64,000 bases of DNA. Origin: Harmothoe impar. Its lineage: Eukaryota > Annelida > Polychaeta > Phyllodocida > Polynoidae. Of this stretch, positions 12,750 to 24,744 are shown piece by piece. Under the pieces are notes generated by a model. The model worked only from the letters and a program-made list of their open reading frames with translations. It searched no databases and had not been told where the DNA came from. Each line of letters starts with the position of its first letter. The first letter of the stretch is position 1. The DNA is taken from positions 32,353,618-32,417,617 of the forward strand of contig OX381707.1 of NCBI GenBank assembly GCA_947462335.1, written 5' to 3'. A program made the translations under genes and the position numbers.

Positions 12750-13063
12750 TTCAGTTTTTTTGCAAAACGCAATAAATCCAAAAGCAGTTTTTTTGCAAAA
12801 CGCAATAAATCCACCTTTCCAAAGATTGTTTTTGTATGTATGACTGTTAATTATTTTATGTGTACGGTCTTAATAAGGCTTTATTGAATACGATCTTGGT
12901 CTATATTGTTGATAGCATTATTTGAAAATAAAAAAACAATTCTATTTAGAAGGCATTTGAAATACGGACACAAAAACCATGTTTTATGATTATTGTGGAT
13001 TTATTGCGTTTTGCAATAAAATTGCTTTTGGATTTATTGCGTTTTGCAAAAAAACTAAATTGA
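12750..13063. repeat. Inverted repeat with GCAAAACGCAATAAATCC arms
   Basis: Left arm 12750-12814 carries two tandem TTTTTTGCAAAACGCAATAA units; right arm 12995-13063 is its near-perfect reverse complement with two units as well. A further single unit lies at 13219-13245. The spacer is about 180 bases. Confidence 0.7.
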
Positions 13064-13616
13064 GCAAATTAAATCCTATTTCTAAATCAAAGACAAATGG
13101 TGCAAGGATTTTTAAAAGCTACTTGTTGGTGTTTCACGTATGTCCCACTATACCAAGAAAATAAAATTTCGAAATAAAAATGGCCGTTACTGATTTTATG
13201 GATATAATGCAGAAAAACTGATTTTGGATTTATTGCGTTTTGCAAAAAAAAATGAAAATTGAAATCAAATCATCCTTTTTCTCCTAGAAAAAAAATCCAA
13301 TAGTCCGGTGGTGGAACAAGGATTTTGGGCCTCACCCCAAATTCTTCGATATAGTTTTTTTCTCTTTTGATTGTTCATCTAAGGGGTCTGGGTGACCATT
13401 TCCTGTGTTATGTATTTGTGACGGCTTTGGGGAAATTGAGATATTCAGGATGGCCACCAGAATGTACTAAAAAGAGCATATGTCTACTTGTAATCTACTT
13501 AAAGACACAAATGAAAGGTCTAAAAGTATGTTTCTGTGGTCAGGGGATCCAATCATGTCATTTAAAATCACGTATATGGCAGCCATTTTGCGTTATATCT
13601 GAGATGGCTGCCAGAA

Positions 13617-13874
13617 TTAAATAAAGATCATTAAAGGTGCATGTCTCTGCCAACATAGAGACACAATTTTGAGACCTAAAAGTACATTTCTATGGTCAGG
13701 GAATCCAATCATGTCAATAACCATGTCACTCCAATTGAATAATCTGGTCTTGTGAGGCATGGTAGGTTGGCCTTTCATAAATGCTTCACACAAATTATCA
13801 GGCAAATCATTCATGGTGGCAAAGAACAAGGGTATCAAATCCTCTTGCTCAGCTCTTGCATTCCACCTAAGCAA
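13617..13874 (-). pseudogene. Short relic related to the 5.1-6.4 kb family
   Basis: The minus strand reads RAEQEDLIPLFFATMNDLP, then LCEAFMKGQPTMPH, then FNWSDMVID. This resembles the block of the same broad family in which an LxxFFAT segment and an LPxxxxxxFxxG segment precede a WSDMxIE motif; here an expected stretch between FFAT and NDLP is missing. No longer frame extends from it. It lies inside the long-TIR element at 13301-16875 and may be what is left of that element's coding region. Confidence 0.35.
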
Positions 13875-15143
13875 AGATAGAAATTGCCAAATATGACCTG
13901 CTTCTCACAGAATACATAGACAGCTATACAATGCAGAGCTCTGTTGATCTGCATGCAGTGAATATTATGTATGCTTGACTTCAATAACTTGTTTGGACTT
14001 CATCATGGCTGATATTATGGTATTTCAGTCTACAGGTGATTTGTCCATTAGTGGAAGGGATACCACATTGGTCTTAGATTTGAGGGCTTGTCCTTAACCT
14101 CTGATATATATTTTAACCATAACACTCAGTCAGCTCATTTTTCTGACTGGTTTATGTCTTTAGAAAACTGAGAGTCCAGCTCCAGTGCTCGCTCACATGC
14201 AACTTTCTGCTTGCTTTAAAACCCTCTGAATGTCCTCTGGAATGCACTTTTGCTATCAGAGAATTTCTTGTGGATGCATGGTAACCTGTGGTGGGCCAGT
14301 TTATTATGTTTTCATCCTGAAACCTGTCCTCATGATAGATGATCTGACAATAAATGTTATGTCTTTTGTTTATTTAGGGATGTCATTGACATCCATTTTT
14401 GTCAATGAGGATTATCAACATATATTTGTTGATATGTCAATGCATTGCAATATAATATTAACACAAAATGATAGAGTGCACTTTTAAGGGCCTTAATATT
14501 CTCAAAGAAGTATCAAAATTAAATGTTAATAGCATCTAAAATTATTTACAGGATATTAAACCCATCAAAAATAATTAAAAAATAATCTACAAATTCAATT
14601 TGAAGATCCCAATGATGAGACAACAGACGACACATTTTAGTAATTTCACTTGAGGTCAAAAGTTTAAGCAGTGCTCCATTACCATCCACTGAGGTCTGAC
14701 ATTTCACTGTAATCACCTGAGCCAATCAGAGCCACCAACGTCTGAGCTACTAACTGATTGGCCAATGTAGGTGACATGCCAACTGATATAAATTGGTACT
14801 TCAACTTTGAGTGTCCTTGCAATGACCTGCTTTAACTAGAAGCTATAAGTGGCCATGCCTGTCTCCCTTCCGAAAAATTGGGGCTTTGAATTACACATCT
14901 CGCTCAGTGCACACCCCAGTGTTATAACTGTGTGCCAATCACCTCATCCAATATTAACCATATTATTAGTAGGGACGTCCACCTACACGGCCTGCACTGA
15001 CCCCACTACCCACACTACAAGCCCTTCTATAATATTTAAAATACAGAAGTTATGAAACATTTTGCAACCCACTGTTGACTTTGTCAGATTCCCAGATTAT
15101 ATTATGTATTTACTTATAAAACTATTTTCACCAAATGTGCCTA

Positions 15144-15942
15144 TTAACCCTTTAGACCCCAGGCAATTACATAATATAGTGTTTCATTTCCCCAGGATTT
15201 CCTATGAATTTAGCTAAGTTTTGCCATTGATCACCTTCATCATTCAATATAATATTGATGTTTTTATTCCTTTATCTATGCATCATATTAAAGATTGTGT
15301 TAATGTCAAAATCACATTTCAAAAATATAATAAACATGTCCATTTTCTAATTTATCTCTGATCCTAGAAAATGTGTGGTCGTTGTCAGTTAGATATAGGC
15401 TTAACCAGCCTGTTGAGCTGCAATTTCCTATTTCTGCAGAAACAATTACATCATTTTTAGGGGAGGGCACTTCAAATGAGAAATACAATAATTTTGATTT
15501 GCAAATTTGAATGAAATCATCCTTTGCTACAGCTGCATGGAATACCTGTCAAAATGATATATAACTTTCATCAATCATGGTGAAATGCCCAAGTAGAATC
15601 ACCATCAACATATGCTAGCCTTATACATTTTCTTGCACATTTTCTAGTAATATACATCAATATTAGGCCCAAAAAAATGAGGTTTCTTGAGGGACACTTT
15701 TTTTTATTCCACCTACCTTTAAACCATTCCCAAGGATCATTTATGGCCAAAATTCCCATTGTTTTTCATTCATATATCACAAGTGATCAATACTAAATAA
15801 CAACAAAAAGTTTTGGGGAGGTTAACCTCATTAGTATGTACTCTAATCTGGGCCTAAAAACGGCCGTTTTGCGGCCGGCTACGGCCGTTTTGGGGAAATG
15901 AAGCACGGCCGTTTGCGGCCGTTTTGGGGTCTAAAGGGTTAA
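15144..15942. mobile_element. piggyBac-like TTAA MITE, nested
   Basis: TTAACCCTTTAGACCCC and GGGGTCTAAAGGGTTAA form perfect 17 bp inverted ends including the TTAA target. CCC next to TTAA is the piggyBac signature. No transposase frame. The right end carries a cluster of CGGCCG motifs (15860-15925). Confidence 0.75.
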
Positions 15943-16989
15943 TAGCAGTTTTACCACAGTTTATAAGAATACCAATCCAATGAGTTTCTTCCCCTATCCC
16001 TGTTGACCTGTTACATTGTTCAAATGGGTATCTAGCCCCTCGTACTGAACACACCATGATGTAAATTCATGCATGGATTTTGTGACAGGCAAAAGACACT
16101 TTCTCATAATAATGACATATTGACATGGATATATTGACAAATCAAAAATGTCAATATGATATTTTGACATATAGACATAATTTCAATATATCAATTTAGC
16201 AAGTATCAATGCCATCCCTTATTCAAGTCTTATATTTACTCCATTTATAAAACAGTGTAGACTTTAAATTAACTCGAGGGTTATATCATTAATCATTCAA
16301 AATGGCTACCATGTACACAATCCTAAATGGCATGATTGGACTCATGATTAGAAGCAGAGATATGCACCTTTCAATATCCTTTATTGAACTCCTGTAGCCA
16401 TCTTGAATATATTTCAAAATGGCTGCTATATACATGATTCTAAATGGTAGGATTAGATTACTTGACCACATAAATGTACTTTTAGACCTTTTACTTGTGT
16501 CTCTTTGTTAATCAGAAGGAGAGATATGCACCTTTGACAATTTTTATTGAATTCCAGGAGCCTTCTTGGATATAACGCAAAATAGCTGCCATATACATGA
16601 TTTTGAATGACATGATTGGATTCCCTGACCACAGAAACATACTTTTAGACCTTTATTTGTGTCTCTAAGTAGATTAGAAGTAGAGATATTCACTTTTAAA
16701 GATTTTTAGTGAATTCTGGTGGCCATCTTGAATATCTCAATTTCCCCAAAGCCGTCACAAATACATCATGCAGGAAATGGTCACCCAGACCCCCTAGAGG
16801 AATAATCAGCAGAGAAAAAAACTATATCGGAGAATTTGGGGTGAGGCCCCAAATCCTTGTTCCACTACCAGACTACAAGCATTTCAAAAATCGATTTCTA
16901 TGTATTTTATCTTTGGCACATTAATCATTAGTTATTTAAGAAAAATGCTTTCTATTCACCAATTGTGAGCAGGCAAGCAGAAAGGGATA

Positions 16990-17290
16990 TCCCCGCGGGA
17001 TTAGTACCATTTTTAGCCACCAAGGGGCTCCACCATGGCCTAAAATGGAAGAAACAGGCTAATATTTCCTTTTTGGTACATTTCTCTGGAGAATTCAGTC
17101 CTTCCATACAAAACATTCCATTTTTAGTGAAAAGCTTCTATATTTGGAATGTCAAAAGAACGTTTCAGAGCCTTAAATGCGTGTCTTTGTTGATATGCGT
17201 TGCCATGGAAACTTGATTTTCATTCCAAATAAAGAAAATAAAGTAGCCCATTGATAGAATGATTCACGAGGATTACTATGGTCAAAACAA
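16990..17290 (+). repeat. Dispersed repeat, copy 1 of 2
   Basis: Shares TTTGGAATGTCAAAAGAACG, GTTGCCATGGAAAC and a CCACCAAGGGGC block with the minus strand of 29400-29660, in the same order. Confidence 0.5.
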
Positions 17291-17466
17291 AATAGAATTG
17301 TCATCTCTAGATCAAAATCTATGTCCGATAAAAATGTATGATCATTTTCTAATTATTCTAATTATGCTAATTAGATAGAGATATCTAGGAAACTGTTGGA
17401 CTTAGAGCTTATTGGGGTTTTGGATAGAGCCATGCCCACCCATATTCATATAGCTATTTCGCAATA

Positions 17467-17724
17467 AGGCCAAAAAAAAAGAAGGCTTGTTTCAGGTCAC
17501 CCGACCGACCCTCTCAAAACAGGGCCGACCCTACGTTTTTTTATGCAATTTTAAAGAAATTTTCGCATTTTTACCGATTTTTGGTCAATTTTAGGGTTTT
17601 CAAAAAAGTTGGCTGGTACATTCATGTTAAAAAAAAAATTAAAAAAAAAAAAAATCCGACCTACCGACCCTACATTTTCCTCCCATGTTACCTGAAACAA
17701 ACCTGTTTTTTTTTATTTGGCCTA
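17467..17724. mobile_element. GTTTGTTTCAGG family MITE, full copy
   Basis: Ends AGGCCAAAAAAAAAG and ATTTGGCCT are inverted, followed inwards by TTGTTTCAGGTCACC/ATGTTACCTGAAACAA and by pairs of GACCGACCCT/CTACCGACCCT. Related copies: 1-75, 19134-19321, and a worn one at 38950-39036. Confidence 0.75.
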
Positions 17725-18289
17725 ACTAGAAATGATATCTTCTTGTGTAATATAACACTGGAAAGCTTATGATATCAATTCTAAAGTTGACATTTTCGTT
17801 GGATATCCCTTTCCCCTTGCCTATACACAATTTCTCAAAATCAAAAATACACTATTATCTCAAAACTCATAAAATGGATTTGTTGCGTATTGCAACGAAA
17901 CTCTTCATATATTATACATACATAGGATCTCCTCAACCTTGGCTGTTTAAAGGTTACTTACGTTGGCTGACAGGTAAGATGAAGAGTGTTTCTTAGTAAT
18001 CCCTGTTTATGAAGATATACATATATGTGTATAAAAACCATCCCCATATATGGGGATGGTAAGCACGTCTACCTTCATATAAACAATAACGACGCTCATA
18101 GCAATTATCCTACTTCTTAATTCCCTTCTCATTTTTACCATAATACTGCATACAGGTATAGCTATGCTCTATCCCCTATTCTGTTATTTCATGTTGATAT
18201 GATCGGTGATGTCCCCCACAATACATTACCCATGCCTGCACGTGAACTGACCCTAAACGCTGGGGCAGGACTTAGTATGAAGCTCTAGT
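17725..18289. other. Gene-free DNA with a perfect 24 bp palindrome
   Basis: 18037-18060 reads ACCATCCCCATA then its exact complement, with no loop. Near 17880 a GTTGCGTATTGCAACGAAAC segment ends in CTCTTCATAT, like the GAAGAG MITE ends. Nothing else was recognised. Confidence 0.6.
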
Positions 18290-18462
18290 AACAGGACGGC
18301 CAATGTCACAGCCATCAGTTGTAGGTAATAGTATAGTAGGTAATATGCTAATGAAAGCACCTATATGTTACCCAGTTCTTAGATATGGATGAGTGTGCAG
18401 AAACTACATGAGTGGGCTTGGTCAGCATGGTAATTCAATAAGGCAGACTTGTGTTAGGGCAT
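18290..18462 (+). repeat. Dispersed repeat, copy 2 of 2
   Basis: Matches 4270-4460 in order and orientation with scattered substitutions and an internal deletion of the TACTGGTCACCTGG part. Confidence 0.65.
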
Positions 18463-19133
18463 CATGTACCAACAACCTGTCTCACCCCAACACTATTCTG
18501 GTAGCACTTTTGAGTTTATATTTCATTTATTGTCACAGTGTGATGTTCATAGATACAGTATTTGTCAATTTGGTAAGTAAGCATGGCGGTATAATTCCAC
18601 TCTGCTTCTAGGTATGATTGAACACATGATGAGGATCTGAGACATGACAAATAGACAGGTGTACAATTACATACAATATGATTATTAATGAATAGGATCT
18701 TTTTATTGATTTCCATGAGATGCTTTGTTGTACAATGAAATGATGTTCATGGTTTACAGGCTGGTTGTTCTACATCAAACAACTTTGGTGATGTACATCT
18801 TAATATGGTGAAATTGATAATGATAACAATTTGCTGACTAGAAGAGCACAATATGTGATGTGCATATACACATGCACATACATGTGTATATATCTATGCA
18901 TATTCATGCTAATACACTAGTTTAACGCAGACATTGATTTTATAAAGATGATTGTTTCAATATCACTGATTGTGATATTATTTTCTCACATGTTAATCTT
19001 TTTATAATTTCATGCCATCACCAGTAAATCTCTACTCAGATCCCATCACTCACTACTGTATGGAAACCATGAACGTAACTCTGGTCCGATGACCCCAAAA
19101 TCTCTCATTATAATACTCACATTAAGGCGAAAA
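18463..19133. other. Gene-free DNA
   Basis: No gene seen. 18860-18905 is a run of overlapping short palindromes of ACATGTGCATAT type. Confidence 0.35.
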
Positions 19134-19321
19134 AAAAGAGCTCACCCGATCCTATGTTTTTTCATGCAATTTTAAGACATTTTCTTATCTTTACCCTTTA
19201 TTGGTCAATTTTAGGGTATGTGGAGAAGCTGGTTAGTACATTCATGTTTAAAAAAGAAACCAAACCTACCGACCCTACATTTTCTTCCCATGTTACCTGA
19301 AACAAACCTGTTTTTGCCCTA
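19134..19321. mobile_element. GTTTGTTTCAGG family MITE, shorter copy
   Basis: Right half matches 17467-17724 closely (CCTACCGACCCTACATTTTC, GTTACCTGAAACAAACC); the left end AAGGCGAAAAAAAAG lacks the TTGTTTCAGG block, so part of the left arm is deleted. Confidence 0.7.
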
Positions 19322-22111
19322 AGCGAAGCCATAAAAGAGCAACCCTGTCATAAGTAAAGTGGCATACTGAATAGCACCGGTACTATTATCAAAAGTAATA
19401 ATGCTATAGGATCCGGCGTCTACCTTAATAATGTGTAAGAGCCATCTTCGAGTAGAATCAAATTGTCAGTCCAGTAAATCGGTCAATTTGGGAATTGGAC
19501 CATGATGGGTGAATTGGACAGCCTGGGGACAATACAAAATTGGCCAGGGATTTAGCCAGATACTAAAGACTTGTTTTATTAATCTGACTTGATTTTTTTG
19601 TAAGTATGTATTATCATTCATCTCATTTGTCTCAAAAAAGGCATGATTGATGCAACCGTTAAATGCAATGCAAATGGGCTTTAGTGGAATAAAAGCTTTA
19701 GTTGCAGGGAACAAACAACTCAGCTAGCTGCTCTGAGCAATTTAAATTCCACAGAGGTCGTGAAAAACTCTATGGATCTGTGGCAAAGTGGGGGAGTACA
19801 TGGTATGTGACATCTTCCCACATTAGCCTTTGATGTCTGTAATGACAAAAAAATTTCTGTGATGAGCAGGTGGAGTGGGATTCATCCAATAACATGCCTA
19901 GTATTACCGTATACGATGGCTTATAATTATTGTCGTATATTACATCAGATTGATATGGCTGGTGTTTCCTATAAATACAGGCACACTCAAAAGCTTAGCC
20001 TTTTGATACCAGTATAAATAAACAATTTGAAAAAGAGATCTATAGATGTCTATGTCTGTGCTGAAATAGTCTAAGGATGGGGCCCACTGATCACGCATAA
20101 CCTTTTAGGGGATGGTATTGCTGTGGTTTATAAGACGTCCACTATACTCAAAAGCTGTCTCACCTTGGCATTGTCCTTTAGGGGACAGGACTTCCCACAA
20201 ACATCTGTCTCCTGTTTCACTTTCAAGGACAAACTCTAAGTATCGATTACTGGTAAACAGAAGGAGGTAGTCCGTGGCAAACGGGAAGACTTGACATAGT
20301 GTTCCACTACACAATATCTTATTACATTTTCATCCGTCAATTAGGACAACATCAGTTGTTTACTCACCAGGAGTTTACACATCAGGATCAGAATATTACT
20401 TAAAATGATTATTTAGAATGGGAGCATACATGCATTTCAGTAAGACACCCTTTTATGTTGCTAAGAATATTAGTTAAAGCCTCCGCACTGACCTAGTCAG
20501 TGTGAAATGAATATGAGTGCCCCATGATTGGATCACAACAGGCCATCCCTTTATAAATACCCTAATGCTGAATAATGTTGTAATTAGCATTTGATCTTGC
20601 AGTAAAAAAGGTGGCACGTTCTAACAGTATATTTTGCATGGGAAATCTCCCAAAGGAATCACTCATTTAGGTTAACGAAAGGTCAATACTGAATCGCAAA
20701 ATTAATGGTTATTCAATAGTTAATGGTCAACGTTAAATCAATGTAAATTACAACTCATTATGTTGATCCGTTGTTGATAATCACTATGTTAATTCAGCAC
20801 ACCTATAATTATCAAGAATAAATCACTGATAAATTGATAAGTTTACCCATGCACTGGGCTTTACTTATGTGATAAACTTTGAATGCTAAAAATGAATGTA
20901 CCGAATGGCCAATAATAATTATGAGGAAATGTTTGGAACTATGAACTGCAGAGAAGGTGGAAATTAGAAAATAGTGATACTCTTCATCTCATGGCTATAT
21001 CCCTCCTTGTTTGGTCATCAGACGTCATAGTAGTCTTATCTATGATTCCCCCTCTGCTAATTAAGTGCTGAATATAATTATTGTAGCCACAGTACTGAAG
21101 TCACAGTATACCTACTCTGGTTGATTAGTAATACCAATGAAAGTTTAAGTGTGGATTTGACCAAAGCGGATCTAGTCATTGGCAGGCATTGACTCTCAGT
21201 GGATGTGTGTCTGCTACAGAAAGACTAGCCAATGGAATTAGCCCAATGTGATCTCCTGGTATTGAATGTTGTTCCTGACATCAGCCAATCTAATTTGGTA
21301 CCTTTGTCTTATTGGTCCCATTGTGGTCTGACTTTGTTTTGACCCACCCTAAATGTGGGTGTCATCGCTTAATACATGTGCAAAGTCCATGGTGGCAGGG
21401 CATTGTGTGCGGCATAGAATATTGTCATAACAACTTTACATGAGTGATACAGTGGGGGCGACACAAAGGGTAATATAGGTGGCAAGGCCACGTTACGGTT
21501 TTAACACACCATCTTTGTCACCGTAGACTATGTATTTTTGATTTTGCAGTGTGTATTTATTCATAAAATGATGTTTCAAAATACAACAATCAAAAATGCA
21601 TCGGAGCTTCATGGTGTTACATAACCAAATTTGTTGCAGATGCAGTATGGGTCTAGTGCCCTGCAAATTTGTGATTATAGAAAAGATACATGGAGGTATC
21701 AACGTTGGTTAATACAAGTGAGAACATACAATTGCTAACTATGCAGAAGCTTTACATGGCTTCTAAATTCCTTGACACTCGCTTATGCTGACATATCATT
21801 CCTCCCTTGTTGGGAGTAAAAAACAGAGACACAGAGTGGACCAGTTGGACCGGGTTAGAAGCCTTGTATAATAATTTATAAGCAGGCATAGTCGGGATGG
21901 TGCTAGGTGGTAGCCATTGTGACTGCTACGATTATGGCCATACAGTAACATATTATCATTATTACAATATGACCCGACAATGTATCAATTAGATCTAGTT
22001 AGGGTATGGCTCGTATTCGTCGGGCCTCATTTCTGAGCCATATGAATTGTATAGTGCTACACTTGAATTCATTTTGTTGGCCGTTAGTCTGCATGAGGGT
22101 GGGAGGCTGTT
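19322..22111. other. Mostly unannotated region
   Basis: Apart from the possible exon at 20164-20306 I see no gene, RNA or repeat with boundaries. 20640-20850 has several GTTAAT/GATAA-rich short repeats without clear period. Confidence 0.35.
20164..20306 (-). CDS. Possible orphan exon, 143 bp
   Basis: The minus strand has an open stretch bounded by an acceptor-like TTGTGTAG and a near-perfect donor AAG/GTGAGA. It encodes 47 whole residues with split codons at both ends, beginning GTLCQVFPFATDYLLLF and ending CLWEVLSPKGQCQ. The hydrophobic/aromatic spacing and conserved-looking Trp are protein-like and faintly recall a beta-propeller blade, but I do not recognise the family. The acceptor has a weak pyrimidine tract. 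No companion exon was found nearby, so it could be an exon of a large gene, a pseudo-exon, or chance. Confidence 0.3.
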
Positions 22112-22497
22112 TCAAAGATTAACGGCCCTATACAATGGACATTTTCTGTAGCTAATCCTAACATCAGGCGGGTAGAGGAGCTGTAGTGTATTAGCCGACC
22201 TCGTAACTCTGCCTCTAGTGGTGTTAGGTTTTGCTCTTAGACCTATGATACTTGCACAAAGTACCTCAGAGTATAGATATTTATGAACCAGCATCATCAA
22301 TTGAATATCAAACCTTACATCAACATAGTCAGTTTTACACTTTTTATGAAGCCCCACAACAGGGTGCTTCATGTTGGTTTGCAGACAGACCATTAGGCCC
22401 CGATTTTGGACACGTTGTAGCTTTAGGGTCTGTTGCAATCTGCATTGACTCTTCATATATAACGTCAAACTATTCTGCCTTTGGTATGCAAATCTAG
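22112..22497 (-). pseudogene. Non-LTR retrotransposon RT C-terminal fragment
   Basis: The minus strand reads LKLQRVQNRGLMVCL, then LHKKCKTDYVDVRFDIQL, then HKYLYSEVL, then GRVTRSANTLQLLYPP and YRKCPLYRAVNL. This is the pattern of the C-terminal end of reverse transcriptase in CR1/Jockey-like LINEs (QxxQNRxxR, LxxRR, YRxxxxxxxxxWN). A TAG lies just upstream (about 22516) and no catalytic FADD box is present, so it is a 5'-truncated dead copy. The 3' end stops abruptly near 22110. Confidence 0.7.
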
Positions 22498-22949
22498 CTA
22501 ACCTGCACTATAGGCGATGGCAATGTGGCTTGATGCTGGAGGAGCAGAGAGCAGCCATTTTAAAGTTTGTGTATTGATACTGCATATTGGTGTTTCATAA
22601 CCTATAAATACAGATCCAATAAAACGTGTAATACAAGCTCACCTCAGATAAAAAATAATCTAGCTTAGACTTTTTCTCAACTAACACTCAATCATCATTA
22701 TCCCACTCAAATGCACAACTGAACATTCCCTTCTGATATTTGCGACTAAATTAAAGTTACAGTCTGTGAGAGTTTCAATAGACGATTTATGATTTCTGAA
22801 CCCCAAACCTCGGACATGTTTTCTTTAAGGAAATAATTAATATCACTCCCTCACTACCTACTATCTCGCAGAACAAGCTGTGAAGAGGCAGGTAGTGTTG
22901 TGTAGGTGTTGTTTAATCATCAGTAAAGATGTATTGTTTGCCTACATTC

Positions 22950-23640
22950 TCTGCCCCTCCCCTTCCCACCTCTTTCACTCTAAATATATCCCTGCCTCCT
23001 GGAGGCCACTGCTTCCCTACCTCTTTCCCTGCATCTCTATCTACCTCCTGGTACCTGGTATTTATTTCTTTGAAATACAAGATTTCTTATGCTTTAACAC
23101 TGAAGAGCCGTATTAAATGCCCCCCCCCCTTGAATACAATGTAGCTGTATTCAATGGGCTAGGATAAGGCTGTCTTTCCTTCATAAAATGGCTTCAAACC
23201 AAAAAATTAACACACATGCCACTCGTGGGGGCTGTGGCATATCCTACTCAGCCTGCGGCTTCGTGGGATATGGCATCAGCCCCCCACTCATGAAATACAA
23301 TAGAGGCAGTATCATTGGGCTTTGGCATGAATTTGTCTATAATTTTCTCCCACCCTATCTGTTTGCCTGCCTCGCCACCTCATCCTCCCCATTCCCCTCC
23401 CTCTCGCTCTACCTTTACCTACTTGCCTCCCATCTGCTTCATATTCTTTGTGAGTCCCTGGGAGGAAGGTAATTCGATTCAAACAAAAAGAACGGTAGCA
23501 AGGACAACAAAGATGTGAAAGGTCCACAGTCTGGCCATACACACCCACACCGGCTCCTGTGTTCTTTAAACCACAACTACTACAACAGCTAGCTGGACAT
23601 GGACTTGCCTAGACTCCACGAAAAACAAGTGTCACCTTCC
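22950..23640 (+). repeat. Dispersed repeat, copy 2 of 2, with inserted hairpin
   Basis: Carries the pyrimidine-rich part and the ACACCCACACCGGCTCCTG block of 8860-9290. Between them, 23210-23295 forms an imperfect hairpin (CTCGTGGGGGCTGTGGCATA against TATGGCATCAGCCCCCCAC), flanked by similar ATACAAT...ATTGGGCT copies at about 23133 and 23295. Confidence 0.6.
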
Positions 23641-23726
23641 TAGATTCAGAAACCACAGAGGCAATTGTCACTATCACTCCCACAATAATGTTAGATGTTT
23701 GTGTCTCTACCCAGGTAGAAAAAAAT

Positions 23727-24482
23727 CATGATAATTACCATGATTTATCATGTTGAAAAAAACATAGTTATTTCGCGGAAATCATGATTTTTAAAACATG
23801 ATATATCATGATAGATAGCATGATGAAACATGATTACTATCAAATAAACCATGATATTAGATGATTTGCAATAGGAAATGTATTATGATACATCATGATT
23901 TATAATGATTTAATCATGATTTATCATACTTTATCATGATGTACATCACAATTTAATCATGATGTGTATCATGATTTCCGTGAAAAAACTATGATTAATT
24001 TAATATGATTTATCATGATAAATTATGCTTTATCATGATATATATCATGATTTTGATAATGATAATTATCATGATTTGTTATGATTTAAAAATCATGATA
24101 TCCGTGAAAAAACTATGATTATTTCAACATGATATTTATTATGAATTATCATGATTAATTATGCTTTATCATGATGTATGTCATAATTTTAATCATGATG
24201 ATTATCATGATTTATCATGTTTTAAGAAAATCATGATTTCTGTGAAAAAACTATGAGTTATCTAACATAATATCTATTATCATTTATCATGATTTATATT
24301 ATGATTTTAATCATGACAATTATCATGATTTATCATGCTTTAGAAAATCATGATTTCCATGATATTTAACATGAGTTATCACGCTTTATCATGATAATCA
24401 TCATGATTTAATCATGATAATTACAGTAATATAGCAGGTTTACAAATCATGATTTCTGTGAATAACTATGATTAATTCATCA
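23727..24482. repeat. Left ATCATGAT palindrome array
   Basis: About 750 bases dominated by TCATGATTTATCATG, ATCATGATAATTATC and similar palindromic words, broken by GTGAAAAAACTATGATTA spacers every 100-130 bases. AT content is extreme and strand-symmetric. Confidence 0.85.
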
Positions 24483-24744
24483 TGGCCCAATAATAATGTC
24501 TGCAAAATACTTTAATCTCAAGGGATACGCTAGATACATTAGTCCATTCGAGCCTTACTATTCAAGATAAAATGACTTGGTCTCCATGAAATGACATGTT
24601 GCTCTAATAATGGGTACATTATCAACTAGAAATTAATGTAAGTTCAAAATTGTCTACTGTCTTATCACATAAGTAATGGTTAATAGGCATTTGTGAATCT
24701 TTTTAACATGTACATGAGAATTTCAGAGCTACAGGGATGCCAGA

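Larger units (their letters stand above)
13301..16875. mobile_element. 3.6 kb long-TIR DNA element
   Basis: Outer ends TAGTCCGGTGGTGGAACAAG and CTTGTTCCACTACCAGACTA. Inverted similarity runs about 400 bases inwards through GGTGAGGCC, TGGGTGACCATTTCCTG, TTTGTGACGGCTTTGGGG and a GGTCTAAAAGTA sub-unit repeated about every 150-180 bases. CAA flanks both ends, a weak 3 bp target duplication. It holds the relic at 13617-13874 and the nested TTAA element at 15144-15942. Confidence 0.75.

Noticed and set aside
22929..23472. Pro/Leu-rich frames on the + strand
   Set aside because: They overlap each other in different frames within a pyrimidine-rich dispersed repeat.
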